The notes beneath the pieces are model-generated. The model did not search any database. It was given only the letters and a program-made list of their open reading frames with translations, and was not told the DNA's origin. From positions 1-38,324 of the forward strand of contig SUVU01000010.1 in assembly GCA_015061865.1 (NCBI GenBank): a stretch of 38,324 bases of DNA, given 5' to 3'. The position numbers and the translations under genes were made by a program. The stretch is from Lentisphaerota bacterium (GTDB lineage: Bacteria; Verrucomicrobiota; Lentisphaeria; Victivallales; Victivallaceae). Positions 1 through 7,241 of the stretch are shown here, in pieces. The stretch's first letter is position 1; each line of letters opens with the position of its first letter.

Positions 1-14
1 TGCTCTTCCGATCT
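1..14. other. Residual Illumina adapter sequence
   Basis: The first 14 bases, TGCTCTTCCGATCT, match the 3' end of the TruSeq read adapter as I remember it. The match stops shortly before the ssb stop codon. This is a library artefact at a contig end, not genomic DNA, so nothing should be inferred from these bases. Confidence 0.9.
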
Positions 15-23
15 CAACTTGTT

Positions 24-611
24 TCAGAACGGAATATCATCTTCCGGAGCGCTGTTATTATCTCCACCGAAACCGGGATCCGGCATCGGCGGCGCATCCA
101 TCGGACGACGCGGCGGCGCAGACTGCGGCATCGGGGCACTCTGATAAGAGTTGTCCTGATAATTGCCGGGCTGCTGATAGCCGCCGGACTGCTGATAACC
201 GCCATTGTAGGAGTTTCCACTCTGGAAGTTACCCTGATTATTGTACGCCGGTGCAGCCGGAGCAGCGCCGTTATCATCACGGCGGCGGCTCATAAACTGG
301 ATATTCTCTGAAACCACCCGCAAACGGGAACGCTGTCCACCGCCATTGCGGTCTTCCCAGGTATCAAGCTGCAAACGCCCCTCGACCATGACCTGGGAAC
401 CTTTGGAGAGGTACTGACGGCAGTTATTGGCAGCTTTGCCCCACACCGTCACGTCCACGAAACAGGTTTCCTCCTGCTCCTGACCGTTACTGGTGAAACG
501 GCGGCTGACTGCAAGCCGCAGATCGCACACGCTCTGACCGTTGGGAAATCCGCGCAAATCGGGATCCCGGGTCAGATTTCCCAACAGAAAAACTTTGTTC
601 AGCGATGCCAT
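24..611 (-). CDS. ssb: Single-stranded DNA-binding protein
   Basis: SSB coats single-stranded DNA during replication, repair and recombination and recruits partner proteins through its C-terminal tip. The 195-aa product starts MASLNKVFLLGNLTRDPDL, the classic first strand of the SSB OB-fold, which fills about residues 1-105. A low-complexity linker rich in Gly, Asn, Gln, Tyr and Pro follows at about 110-185. The protein ends in DDIPF, the acidic partner-binding tip, so it is complete although it lies at the contig edge. The ATG has a GGAG box about 8 nt upstream. It is last in the visible prs-rplY-pth-rpsF-ssb series; in many bacteria rpsR and rplI follow, which would be beyond the contig end. 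A weak internal promoter (TTGCAA, 17 bp, TGATAT) may lie across the end of rpsF. Confidence 0.97.
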   Translation of the reverse strand: MASLNKVFLLGNLTRDPDLRGFPNGQSVCDLRLAVSRRFTSNGQEQEETCFVDVTVWGKAANNCRQYLSKGSQVMVEGRLQLDTWEDRNGGGQRSRLRVVSENIQFMSRRRDDNGAAPAAPAYNNQGNFQSGNSYNGGYQQSGGYQQPGNYQDNSYQSAPMPQSAPPRRPMDAPPMPDPGFGGDNNSAPEDDIPF

Positions 612-659
612 ATTTGACTCTCCAATGTTATATCAGCAGTTGTCAATATGCCTTGCAAC

Positions 660-986
660 TTACTCGAACCGGAGGGGTTCGGCGTTGTCAGCACCTTCCG
701 GACGATCGTAGATCAGCGTCATGCTGCGCAGGATCTGCTGATCGAGTTTGTATCTCTCGCGGATGGCGGTCAATTTCGCCGGATCCAGCGTGAAAATAAA
801 ATCGAAATACAGACCGGCACGGCGTTTATCGATCTCGTAGGTGAACTGTTTGCGACCCATTTCAACGGTTTTCTCGACTTCGCCGCCGAGCGACTTGATC
901 AATTCTGCGAAACCGTTGCAGAAAGCCGCACCGTTGTCATCCGTTTTACGGATGTCCAGAATGAAGACAGATTCGTATTTTTTCAA
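660..986 (-). CDS. rpsF: 30S ribosomal protein S6
   Basis: S6 binds 16S rRNA with S18 on the platform of the small subunit. The 108-aa product starts MKKYESVFILDIRK, has the conserved GGEVEKTVEMGRKQF stretch near the middle, and has the usual length for the family. The initiation codon is TTG at 986-984. An AGAGG box lies 6 nt upstream and no better ATG is available, so the TTG start is well supported. It lies between pth and ssb, the common rpsF-ssb order. S6 often takes part in autoregulation of its operon, but I see no defined regulatory RNA here. Confidence 0.96.
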   Translation of the reverse strand: MKKYESVFILDIRKTDDNGAAFCNGFAELIKSLGGEVEKTVEMGRKQFTYEIDKRRAGLYFDFIFTLDPAKLTAIRERYKLDQQILRSMTLIYDRPEGADNAEPLRFE

Positions 987-1018
987 AATAAACCTCTTTT
1001 CTTTGAATGGCTTTTATT

Positions 1019-1627
1019 TTATTTCGTTTCCGTTTCCGGGACGGCGGCATTGAATTTATTCATTGCCGCGGTCATTCCGCTGCTGAGGATCATATTTACC
1101 GCTGCAGCAGCCCGGTCAATGGCATGATTGAAAAGTTGTTCCTCCTCCCCGGTGAAACCGGAAAGCACATAATCAGCGGTCTTGCCGCCATCCGGCCGTC
1201 CGATACCGATACGCAACCGTTGAAAATTGGCACTGCCGAGATCGGCAATGATGGATTTCAACCCGTTGTGACCGCCGTCGGAACCGTTGCGGCGCAGCCG
1301 GAGTCTGCCGGTTTCCAGATCCAGATCATCGGAAATGACGAGGATCTCTTCCGGAGCTATCTCCAGCCGGCGGCTCAGAGGAGCCACCGCATTTCCACTT
1401 AAATTCATGTACGTCTGCGGCATTTGCAGCACGAGGTTTCTGCCCCGGTACTTGCCGGTAAAGACCCGGCTTTCCGCAGTGAATGTCTCGGTAAATCTGC
1501 CGGCAGGAAATCCTGCCAGAAGTTTTTCGATGACCATGAATCCGGCATTATGGCGGCTGGCGGCATACTCCGCTCCGGGATTACCCAGACCGACGATCAA
1601 TTTCACGCTGCCGGAACCAAATGCCAT
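1019..1627 (-). CDS. pth: Peptidyl-tRNA hydrolase
   Basis: Pth releases tRNA from peptidyl-tRNA that has dropped off ribosomes. The 202-aa protein carries the family N-terminus LIVGLGNPGAEY, with Asn16, followed by SRHNAGF with the catalytic His26. The PQTYMNLSGNAV and SDGGHNGLKSI motifs follow in the expected order. Length is normal. The gene sits directly after rplY (L25), a pairing seen in many bacteria, and before rpsF. The ATG at 1627 has an AAAGG box rather far upstream (about 12 nt), so translation may be modest or coupled. Confidence 0.97.
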   Translation of the reverse strand: MAFGSGSVKLIVGLGNPGAEYAASRHNAGFMVIEKLLAGFPAGRFTETFTAESRVFTGKYRGRNLVLQMPQTYMNLSGNAVAPLSRRLEIAPEEILVISDDLDLETGRLRLRRNGSDGGHNGLKSIIADLGSANFQRLRIGIGRPDGGKTADYVLSGFTGEEEQLFNHAIDRAAAAVNMILSSGMTAAMNKFNAAVPETETK

Positions 1628-1693
1628 TTTGGAATCAACCTTTTTTCAAACAACCCATCTCTGACCGGGATCAGAACATCCCGGCAGGAGAAA

Positions 1694-2344
1694 TTACTTT
1701 TTCGCCTTTTCAGCGGCACGGGCCTCTGCTTTTTTCTCATTGATGGCTTCGGGTTCAGCAGAACCTTCACCTTCAGCGGCGGCGACGTCCTGCGTCGGCA
1801 GAACCACGTGGAAAACGATGTCCTCATCGGCAAGACCGCGGACTTTGACACCTTCGGGCAGGACGAGCTGACCGACGGTCAGGATTTCACCGACCTGCAG
1901 TTTGGTGACATCGACTTTGATCATGTCGGGCAGAGCATCCGGACGGCAGGAAACCGGCAGTTCATGGATCTCCTGTTCCAGCACGCCGCCGTGGGAAGCA
2001 CCGTAGCAATCGCCAAACGCATGCAGCGCCACAGACGCATGGATCTCAGCGGTCATATCGACAGCCTGGAAATCGACGTGATAGACGTAGTTTTTGAGGT
2101 GGTTGAACTGAACTTCCTTGACGATGACCGGGATCTCTTTGCCTTCGAGAGCGATGACATAGAGACTGGCACCTTTGGCGTGGGCGACCTGCCACTCCTC
2201 GGTTTTCAGCGTTACGGCAACGGATTCCTGACCGCGGCTGTAAATGACAGCCGGGATGAATCCGGACTTGCGGAGACGGCGCGAGGCGTTATCTCCGAAC
2301 TCGTTCCGCGGCTGTGCCGCGATCACATTCTCTGCTTTGCTCAT
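1694..2344 (-). CDS. rplY: 50S ribosomal protein L25 (Ctc type)
   Basis: L25 binds 5S rRNA in the central protuberance. This 216-aa form is the long Ctc type: an N-terminal 5S-binding domain (about residues 1-95, with GFIPAVIYSRGQ) followed by the beta-rich TL5/Ctc C-terminal domain (about 96-185). A charged Ala/Glu/Lys tail ends AEKAKK. The start ATG at 2344 has AAAGGAA 5 nt upstream. It lies 60 bp downstream of prs, an ancient neighbour. A TATATT hexamer occurs in the 60-bp gap but without a convincing -35 box, so I treat the gene as part of the prs operon. Confidence 0.96.
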   Translation of the reverse strand: MSKAENVIAAQPRNEFGDNASRRLRKSGFIPAVIYSRGQESVAVTLKTEEWQVAHAKGASLYVIALEGKEIPVIVKEVQFNHLKNYVYHVDFQAVDMTAEIHASVALHAFGDCYGASHGGVLEQEIHELPVSCRPDALPDMIKVDVTKLQVGEILTVGQLVLPEGVKVRGLADEDIVFHVVLPTQDVAAAEGEGSAEPEAINEKKAEARAAEKAKK

Positions 2345-2404
2345 GGATTTCCTTTCGCTTTATTTTGGAGAATTTGTTGTTGTTATTAATATATGTTACT
2401 GCGA

Positions 2405-3364
2405 TCAATGTCCGGTGTAGAACAGCGGAGAGACCGATTTACCTTCATGGATGCGGCGGATCGCTTCACCGAGCAGCGGGGCGATGCTGATGACTTTGAT
2501 TTTGCCATTGAGAGTATCGATTCCGGGGACAGCATCGGTAGTGACCAGCTGTTCGATTTCCGGAGTGGCGAGCAATTTCTCTCTGCCGATATCGCTGAGC
2601 AGGCAGTGGGAAACTGCGGCATAAACTTTGGCAGCGCCGTGGGCTTTCAGAATTTTGGCGGCGGCGCAGAGCGTACCGGCGGTACTGGTCATGTCGTCAG
2701 TGATGACGCAGACCCGGTCTTTCACATCGCCGACCAGATGGCTGGAAGCCACGGTCGTGGCGTTGATGCGCCGTTTGGTGACCACGGCAAAACCGGCATT
2801 GAGCATATCGCCGTAAGCCATTGCCATTTTGGTACTGCCTGAATCCGGAGCGACGACCACGCCGTCATCACCGATAAGTTCTTTCAGATACGGCACCAGC
2901 ACCGGGCGGGCATAGAGATGATCCACCGGGATATCAAAGAAGCCCTGGATCTGCTGGGCGTGAAGATCGACGGTCAAAATCCGGTCGGCACCGGCGCTGG
3001 TCAGCAGATTGGCGACCAGTTTGGCGGTGATGGGGACCCGGGGTTTATCTTTGCGGTCCTGACGGGCATAGCCGAAGTAGGGCAGCACGGCGGTGATGCG
3101 GGCAGCCGAAGCACGGCGGGCGGCATCGATCATAATGAGCAGTTCCATCAGGTTTTCGTTCGCCGGAGTACAGGTCGGCTGGATCAGAAACGCATCGGCA
3201 CGGCGGACGTTTTCCTCGAACTGGACAAAAATTTCGCTATCGGGGAAATGGGTGATATGGACTTTGCCGAGACCGGTACCGAGATAATTTGCGATGTTTT
3301 GGGAGAGCTGCGGATTGCCGCAACCGGAGTACACACAAATGTGAGTTGATTCTGCCAGTGCCAT
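2405..3364 (-). CDS. prs: Ribose-phosphate pyrophosphokinase (PRPP synthetase)
   Basis: The enzyme makes PRPP from ribose 5-phosphate and ATP for purine, pyrimidine, His, Trp and NAD synthesis. The 319-aa product has FPDSEIFVQFEENVR, the pyrophosphate-loop region VDLHAQQIQGFFDIPVDHL, the flexible loop with APDSGSTKMA, and the PRPP-binding motif TDDMTSTAGT. That motif usually reads DDMIDTAGT, so the Ile-Asp to Thr-Ser change is a mild oddity. I chose the ATG at 3364 over an in-frame upstream TTG at 3403, because AAAAGGG lies 7-8 nt before the ATG and the protein then begins as family members do. It heads the prs-rplY-pth-rpsF-ssb operon, behind a strong promoter and a long leader. Confidence 0.96.
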   Translation of the reverse strand: MALAESTHICVYSGCGNPQLSQNIANYLGTGLGKVHITHFPDSEIFVQFEENVRRADAFLIQPTCTPANENLMELLIMIDAARRASAARITAVLPYFGYARQDRKDKPRVPITAKLVANLLTSAGADRILTVDLHAQQIQGFFDIPVDHLYARPVLVPYLKELIGDDGVVVAPDSGSTKMAMAYGDMLNAGFAVVTKRRINATTVASSHLVGDVKDRVCVITDDMTSTAGTLCAAAKILKAHGAAKVYAAVSHCLLSDIGREKLLATPEIEQLVTTDAVPGIDTLNGKIKVISIAPLLGEAIRRIHEGKSVSPLFYTGH

Positions 3365-3605
3365 TTTTACACCCTTTTCGTTTGGCTTATACTGTTGTGT
3401 CAACCGTCAAACCACCGGGTCGGCACCGGCACATGGAACAGGCTTTGCCCCCTGCTCGCCCGTTCTGCCGCAGCACGCACTGACTTCAGCACCTGCCCGG
3501 CGATCTGTACCGGCGGAATCCTTGTGGTCCGGCGGATAACTTTCCACCGGGATCCGGAACTTCATCCGGACCCAAGATCCATAAAAAACTGTTTTCAATG
3601 CGCTT
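3365..3605 (-). promoter_or_regulatory. Long 5' leader of the prs operon
   Basis: From the predicted transcription start near 3599 to the prs ATG lies a leader of about 235 nt with no convincing gene. It contains a hairpin formed by GGGTCCGG and CCGGATCCC (one bulge, 8-nt loop, around 3550-3573). I could not match it to a riboswitch or leader family that I know, nor to a tRNA. Its length is unusual here, since most other promoters in the window sit within about 20-75 nt of their gene. It may be a regulatory RNA or attenuator; this is inference. Confidence 0.45.
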
Positions 3606-3634
3606 AATATAGCACACATAAGCGCTTTTGTCAA
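3606..3634 (-). promoter_or_regulatory. prs promoter
   Basis: The minus strand carries TTGACA (3634-3629), a 17-bp spacer and TATATT (3611-3606). This is a near-consensus sigma-70 promoter. It lies back to back with the marR promoter; the two -35 boxes are 9 bp apart. Confidence 0.8.
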
Positions 3635-3643
3635 ATAAAATGC

Positions 3644-3672
3644 TTGAAAAAACTCCGTGCCGGTGATATTGT
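3644..3672 (+). promoter_or_regulatory. marR-operon promoter
   Basis: TTGAAA (3644-3649), a 17-bp spacer and TATTGT (3667-3672) lie upstream of the MarR-like gene. Because it is divergent from the prs promoter, a regulator bound between the -35 boxes could affect both. The MarR-like product itself is a candidate. Confidence 0.6.
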
Positions 3673-3715
3673 ATGACCGGACAAAAAAATAAGATCACAC
3701 AACGGGGGCAAGAAA

Positions 3716-4183
3716 TTGATTAAAAAAGCTGAAATTCTGTGTCGTGAGATAAGCAATGTCGAGACCCGCGTCAACGAATTCTGCGCCAAACAGGTGCCGG
3801 CGGAGCTGTTCCGCTACACGCTCAACCAGATGCGCACCATCCGGGCGGTGCAGCATTTGACCCAGGAGTATCCGGCAGGCGTGCAGTTGAAAATGCTGGC
3901 GGAAAAACTCAATGTCACCCCCGCCGCCGCCAGCGAAATGGTCGATACCCTCGTGCGTAAAGGCGCCATTCTGCGCCAGAGTGACCCCGCCGACCGCCGT
4001 GCCGTGCTGCTGCAGGTGGGCGACTCGCTGCGGGAACGTTTTGATAAATGTGAAAAAAATCTGCACCTGCTGGTGGCAAACTTTCTGGAAACTCTCGATG
4101 ATTCCGAAGTCGCCACAGTCATGGCAGTAGCGGAGAAGTTTTCCAATTATGTGGCAGACAGTCAGAATCTGCCGGAGGTTTGA
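3716..4183 (+). CDS. MarR-family winged-helix transcriptional regulator
   Basis: The 155-aa protein has a MarR-like layout: an N-terminal helical dimerisation region (about 1-60), then a winged helix-turn-helix (about 62-105) with LKMLAEKLNVTPAAASEMVDTLVRKG cut into helix, turn and recognition helix, and the wing RQSDPADRRAVLL, followed by C-terminal helices. Such proteins usually repress their own operon and respond to small phenolic or oxidant ligands; the ligand here is unknown. The start is TTG at 3716 with a strong GGGGG box just upstream, and no ATG is near. It is first in an operon with DUF177/yceD, xerC and an FAD-dependent dehydrogenase, 1 bp before the next gene, and divergent from prs. 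Confidence 0.85.
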   Translation: MIKKAEILCREISNVETRVNEFCAKQVPAELFRYTLNQMRTIRAVQHLTQEYPAGVQLKMLAEKLNVTPAAASEMVDTLVRKGAILRQSDPADRRAVLLQVGDSLRERFDKCEKNLHLLVANFLETLDDSEVATVMAVAEKFSNYVADSQNLPEV

Positions 4184-4184
4184 G

Positions 4185-4661
4185 ATGTTCAAGTTTTCCG
4201 TTTCGGCTCTGGAAAAAGCTCCGGTCACCCGCCGGGGCGAAGCAGATGCCGCATTTCTCGATCTTGATGCCGCGGACACTTTTGCCCCTGCCGGGGATGT
4301 CAGCTATGACCTGACCGCCCAGCTGGTTTCCGGCGGCGTACTGGTTTCCGGCAGCTGCTCCTGTCTGATGCACACCGTCTGCGGCAAATGTCTGAAAGAA
4401 TTCGACTTCCTGCTGGAAGCCCCGGATCTGCATATCTTTTTTGAGCTGGAGGAAAATCAGGAGGAACTCGACACCGCCGACGACATCCGTGCCGAATTAC
4501 TGCTGGAACTGCCGATGAATCCTCTCTGTGACCCGGAATGTCAGGGTTTGTGTCCGGTCTGCGGCGTTGACCGCAACCGGCAGCACTGCTCCTGCAACAC
4601 CGCCGAAGCGGCTGAAAAAGTTTCGCCGTGGAGCGCTCTGGACGGCTTGAAACTGGATTGA
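4185..4661 (+). CDS. yceD: DUF177/YceD family protein
   Basis: YceD-family proteins are linked to accumulation of 23S rRNA and large-subunit biogenesis; the exact biochemical role is not settled. The 158-aa product has the conserved Cys pair CGKCLKEF near residue 66 and a C-terminal Cys cluster CDPECQGLCPVCG followed by a further CSC, typical of Gram-positive-type DUF177 members and suggestive of a metal site. The ATG at 4185 follows GGAGG by 6 nt and lies 1 bp after the marR stop. The usual partner rpmF (L32) is not downstream; xerC follows instead after 2 bp. Confidence 0.88.
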   Translation: MFKFSVSALEKAPVTRRGEADAAFLDLDAADTFAPAGDVSYDLTAQLVSGGVLVSGSCSCLMHTVCGKCLKEFDFLLEAPDLHIFFELEENQEELDTADDIRAELLLELPMNPLCDPECQGLCPVCGVDRNRQHCSCNTAEAAEKVSPWSALDGLKLD

Positions 4662-4663
4662 GC

Positions 4664-5557
4664 ATGGAACCATATCTGCGGTATTTTGTCCAGCACCTGA
4701 CCGTCGAACGCAGTTTGAGCCGGAATACGGTCAAAGCGTATGCCGGTGACCTGCTGGCGCTGGAAGATTTTCTGACGGATGCCGGAGCAGCTTCGTGGCG
4801 GCAGTGCGACCGGGAAAAACTGCTGGATTTTCTGGATTTTCTGCGTGACCGGGGCATGGAAACCTCCTCCATCGCCCGCCACCTGACGGCGGCACGGATG
4901 TTTTTCCGCTATCTGACGATGGAAAAGCTCATCCCCGCTGACCCGACCGTACTGATGGACTCCCCGAAATTGTGGCGGATACTGCCGGACTACCTGTCTG
5001 TCGATGAAGTCGATGCCCTGCTGGCGGTGTTCCCTGCCCGCGGCGAAGCGCTGGATATCCGCAACCGGGCGATCCTGCATCTGCTTTATGCTTCGGGACT
5101 GCGGGTGTCAGAACTGACTTCACTGAAAGTCGCTGATGTCGATTTTGAAAACCTCCTGCTGCGTGTCCACGGCAAAGGCTCCAAAGAGCGCATCGTCCCC
5201 GCCGCACCGCAGGTGATGAAACAACTGCATAACTACCTGACCGGGGCGAGGATCGAGCTTACTGAAGCCATTCCGCTGTCACCGTATTTATTTGTCTCCC
5301 GCCGGGGCAGAAAACTTGACCGGGAACGCATCTGGGCGATCATAAAATCCGCCGCCTTGCAGGCGGGGATCGAAAAAAACATCCATCCCCACACCCTGCG
5401 CCACAGCTTTGCCAGCCACCTGCTTGCCAACGGTGCCGATTTGCGGGCGATCCAGGAGATGCTCGGCCATGCCGACATCGGCACCACGGAATTATACACC
5501 CATGTCGACCGGGGGCGCATCGCCGCCATCCATCACAAATTCCATCCCCGGGGCTGA
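4664..5557 (+). CDS. xerC: Tyrosine recombinase XerC/XerD
   Basis: The enzyme resolves chromosome dimers at dif with a partner recombinase. The 297-aa product has an N-terminal SAM-like core-binding domain (about 1-85, with RSLSRNTVKAYAGDL) and a catalytic domain with a full set of active-site residues: Arg147 (SGLRVSEL), Lys171 (HGKGSKER), His243 and Arg246 (HPHTLRHSF), His269 (GHADIGTT) and the nucleophile Tyr278 (ELYTHV). Length and spacing match chromosomal Xer proteins rather than phage integrases. XerC and XerD cannot be told apart securely by eye. The ATG at 4664 is 2 bp after the DUF177 stop, so translation is probably coupled. Confidence 0.94.
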   Translation: MEPYLRYFVQHLTVERSLSRNTVKAYAGDLLALEDFLTDAGAASWRQCDREKLLDFLDFLRDRGMETSSIARHLTAARMFFRYLTMEKLIPADPTVLMDSPKLWRILPDYLSVDEVDALLAVFPARGEALDIRNRAILHLLYASGLRVSELTSLKVADVDFENLLLRVHGKGSKERIVPAAPQVMKQLHNYLTGARIELTEAIPLSPYLFVSRRGRKLDRERIWAIIKSAALQAGIEKNIHPHTLRHSFASHLLANGADLRAIQEMLGHADIGTTELYTHVDRGRIAAIHHKFHPRG

Positions 5558-5559
5558 CG

Positions 5560-7116
5560 ATGAGTACATTGATAAAAGATATCGTGCTGGATGCAGTGAA
5601 ACTGCCGCCGGACTGGACGGAACATCTGGCAGAATTCGCCGCAAAAAAACTGGGAGTCGCCCCCGCTGCGGTCACGGCGGCAGAAGTGCTTGCAGCTGCC
5701 ACCGACTCCCGGCGCGGCACTCCGAAACTGTTGTTGACCATCCAAGCCGATGTTGCCGGGATCCCCGCTTCACCGCCGGAGGAATTCGCCGCTTTCACCC
5801 CGCAAATGCCGGAAATCCCCGCCGCCGTTAAACTGGATTCCCCGCTGGTCATCGGCACCGGCCCGGCAGGGATTTTCGGGGCGTGGGTATTGGCAAAAGC
5901 CGGCTGCCGTCCGGTCATCATCGACCGGGGCGCCCCGGTCGGACAGCGGGCGGAGGATTACCGGAACTTCATCCGTACCCGGCAGCTGGACGAGGAGAGC
6001 AATCTGCTCATCGGCGAAGGCGGTGCCGGGACTTTTTCCGACGGCAAACTTTACACCGGCACCAAAGACCGCCGTGCCGGTTGGGTGCGGCACAAACTGG
6101 TGGAGTGCGGCGCCCCGCCGGAAATCATCTGGAAAACCCGCGCTCACGTCGGCAGTGACTATCTGCAGCTCACCGCGGCAAACCTGCGCCGGGAGATCGA
6201 AAACCTCGGCGGCAAATTTCTCTTTCATACCGAAGTCACCGGCATCAAGGTCAAAAACGGCAGATTTCACGGTGTCCACACCGCTTCGGGGGATTTTCTG
6301 GAAGCCCCCTCGCTCCTGCTCGCTCCCGGACTCGGCGGCAGAAACCTGCTCCGCCAACTGATGCAGCAAGCCGACTGGGAACTCAAACCGTTTCAAATCG
6401 GATGCCGCATCGAACACCCGCAGCACCTCATCGACCGCAGTATGTATCATATCTCCCGCCCGGCAGCTCTCGGAGCGGCGGAATATCATCTGGTCTCCCG
6501 GAAATATCCCCGCCATACCGCCTCTTTCTGCATGTGTCCCGGCGGCGAAGTCGTCAACGCCACCGCATGGCGCAACCACAGTATTTCCAACGGCATGAGC
6601 CTCTTTGCCCGTGCCGGGGAATTCGCCAACAGCTGTCTTATTTCCACTTTTGCCCCCGGCGAACTTGGCAGTGCCGACAATGTTTTTGAGTTGATCGACC
6701 AACTGGAAACCGCCTGTTTCCAACTCGGCGGCGGCGATTATACCCTGCCCGCCCAGGATGCCGCCGGATTTCTCCGCCGGGAGCTGACGCTGAAAAACCG
6801 GAAAACTTCCGCCGCAACCGGCATCACCCCCGGCAGAATCGACGAAGCTGTCCCGTCTGAACTTTTCAACGCCCTGGAGTCAGCTCTGCGGGACTTCGAC
6901 CACCGCATCCCCGGCTGGATCAAACAGGGAAAATTCATCGGCATCGAGAGCTGTGTTTCCGCCCCGGTGCGCCTGCTCCGCAACCGGGAGACCCTCGAAA
7001 GCTCCATCGCTGCCCTCTATCCCGCCGGTGAAGGCTGCGGCGCCGCCGGCGGAATCATCTCCGCCGCCTGTGACGGCATCCGCTGCGCCGAAGCCATGCT
7101 GAAACGCTTTTGCTGA
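5560..7116 (+). CDS. NAD(P)/FAD-dependent dehydrogenase (COG2509 type)
   Basis: The 518-aa protein belongs to a widespread, poorly characterised family of FAD-dependent dehydrogenases. An N-terminal region (about 1-85) precedes the dinucleotide-binding motif IGTGPAGIFGAWVLAKAG at about residue 91. The family signature EGGAGTFSDGKLYT follows near 155, and the C-terminal FAD motif GEGCGAAGGIISAACDG is near 490. The substrate is unknown and I do not assign one. It starts 2 bp after xerC and closes the operon. It converges on the GH67-like gene, with a 125-bp gap that holds the other gene's terminator. Confidence 0.85.
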   Translation: MSTLIKDIVLDAVKLPPDWTEHLAEFAAKKLGVAPAAVTAAEVLAAATDSRRGTPKLLLTIQADVAGIPASPPEEFAAFTPQMPEIPAAVKLDSPLVIGTGPAGIFGAWVLAKAGCRPVIIDRGAPVGQRAEDYRNFIRTRQLDEESNLLIGEGGAGTFSDGKLYTGTKDRRAGWVRHKLVECGAPPEIIWKTRAHVGSDYLQLTAANLRREIENLGGKFLFHTEVTGIKVKNGRFHGVHTASGDFLEAPSLLLAPGLGGRNLLRQLMQQADWELKPFQIGCRIEHPQHLIDRSMYHISRPAALGAAEYHLVSRKYPRHTASFCMCPGGEVVNATAWRNHSISNGMSLFARAGEFANSCLISTFAPGELGSADNVFELIDQLETACFQLGGGDYTLPAQDAAGFLRRELTLKNRKTSAATGITPGRIDEAVPSELFNALESALRDFDHRIPGWIKQGKFIGIESCVSAPVRLLRNRETLESSIAALYPAGEGCGAAGGIISAACDGIRCAEAMLKRFC

Positions 7117-7162
7117 CAGTTTCTCCTTTTTTGACATGCCAACCGGCGTGGGTTTCTCTGCC

Positions 7163-7230
7163 CCCGGTATCCACTCCAAAACACGCCGGCAAAAAACGGG
7201 ACTGTCGCTTTGGCAACAGTCCCGTGAGGT
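7163..7230 (-). repeat. Terminator-bearing repeat, copy 1
   Basis: About 65 bp here align with 25630-25696. Both copies follow the stop codon of a minus-strand gene. Conserved parts are the hairpin, its loop, the T-tract and the downstream block read on the plus strand as ACACGCCGGC. See the terminator entry for the stem. Confidence 0.75.
7191..7225 (-). terminator. Rho-independent terminator of the GH67-like gene
   Basis: On the minus strand a perfect 10-bp stem, ACGGGACTGT with ACAGTCCCGT (7225-7216 and 7205-7196), closes a 10-nt loop and runs into six T (7196-7191). It lies 17 bp after the GH67-like stop codon. Confidence 0.88.
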
Positions 7231-7241
7231 GCAGAAATAAC

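Noticed and set aside
2345-2404. Separate rplY promoter
   Set aside because: A TATATT hexamer is present, but no TTG-type box lies 16-18 bp upstream, so I did not list it.
3407-3634. 75-codon frame in the prs leader
   Set aside because: No ribosome binding site, no family resemblance, and it starts upstream of the predicted prs transcription start.
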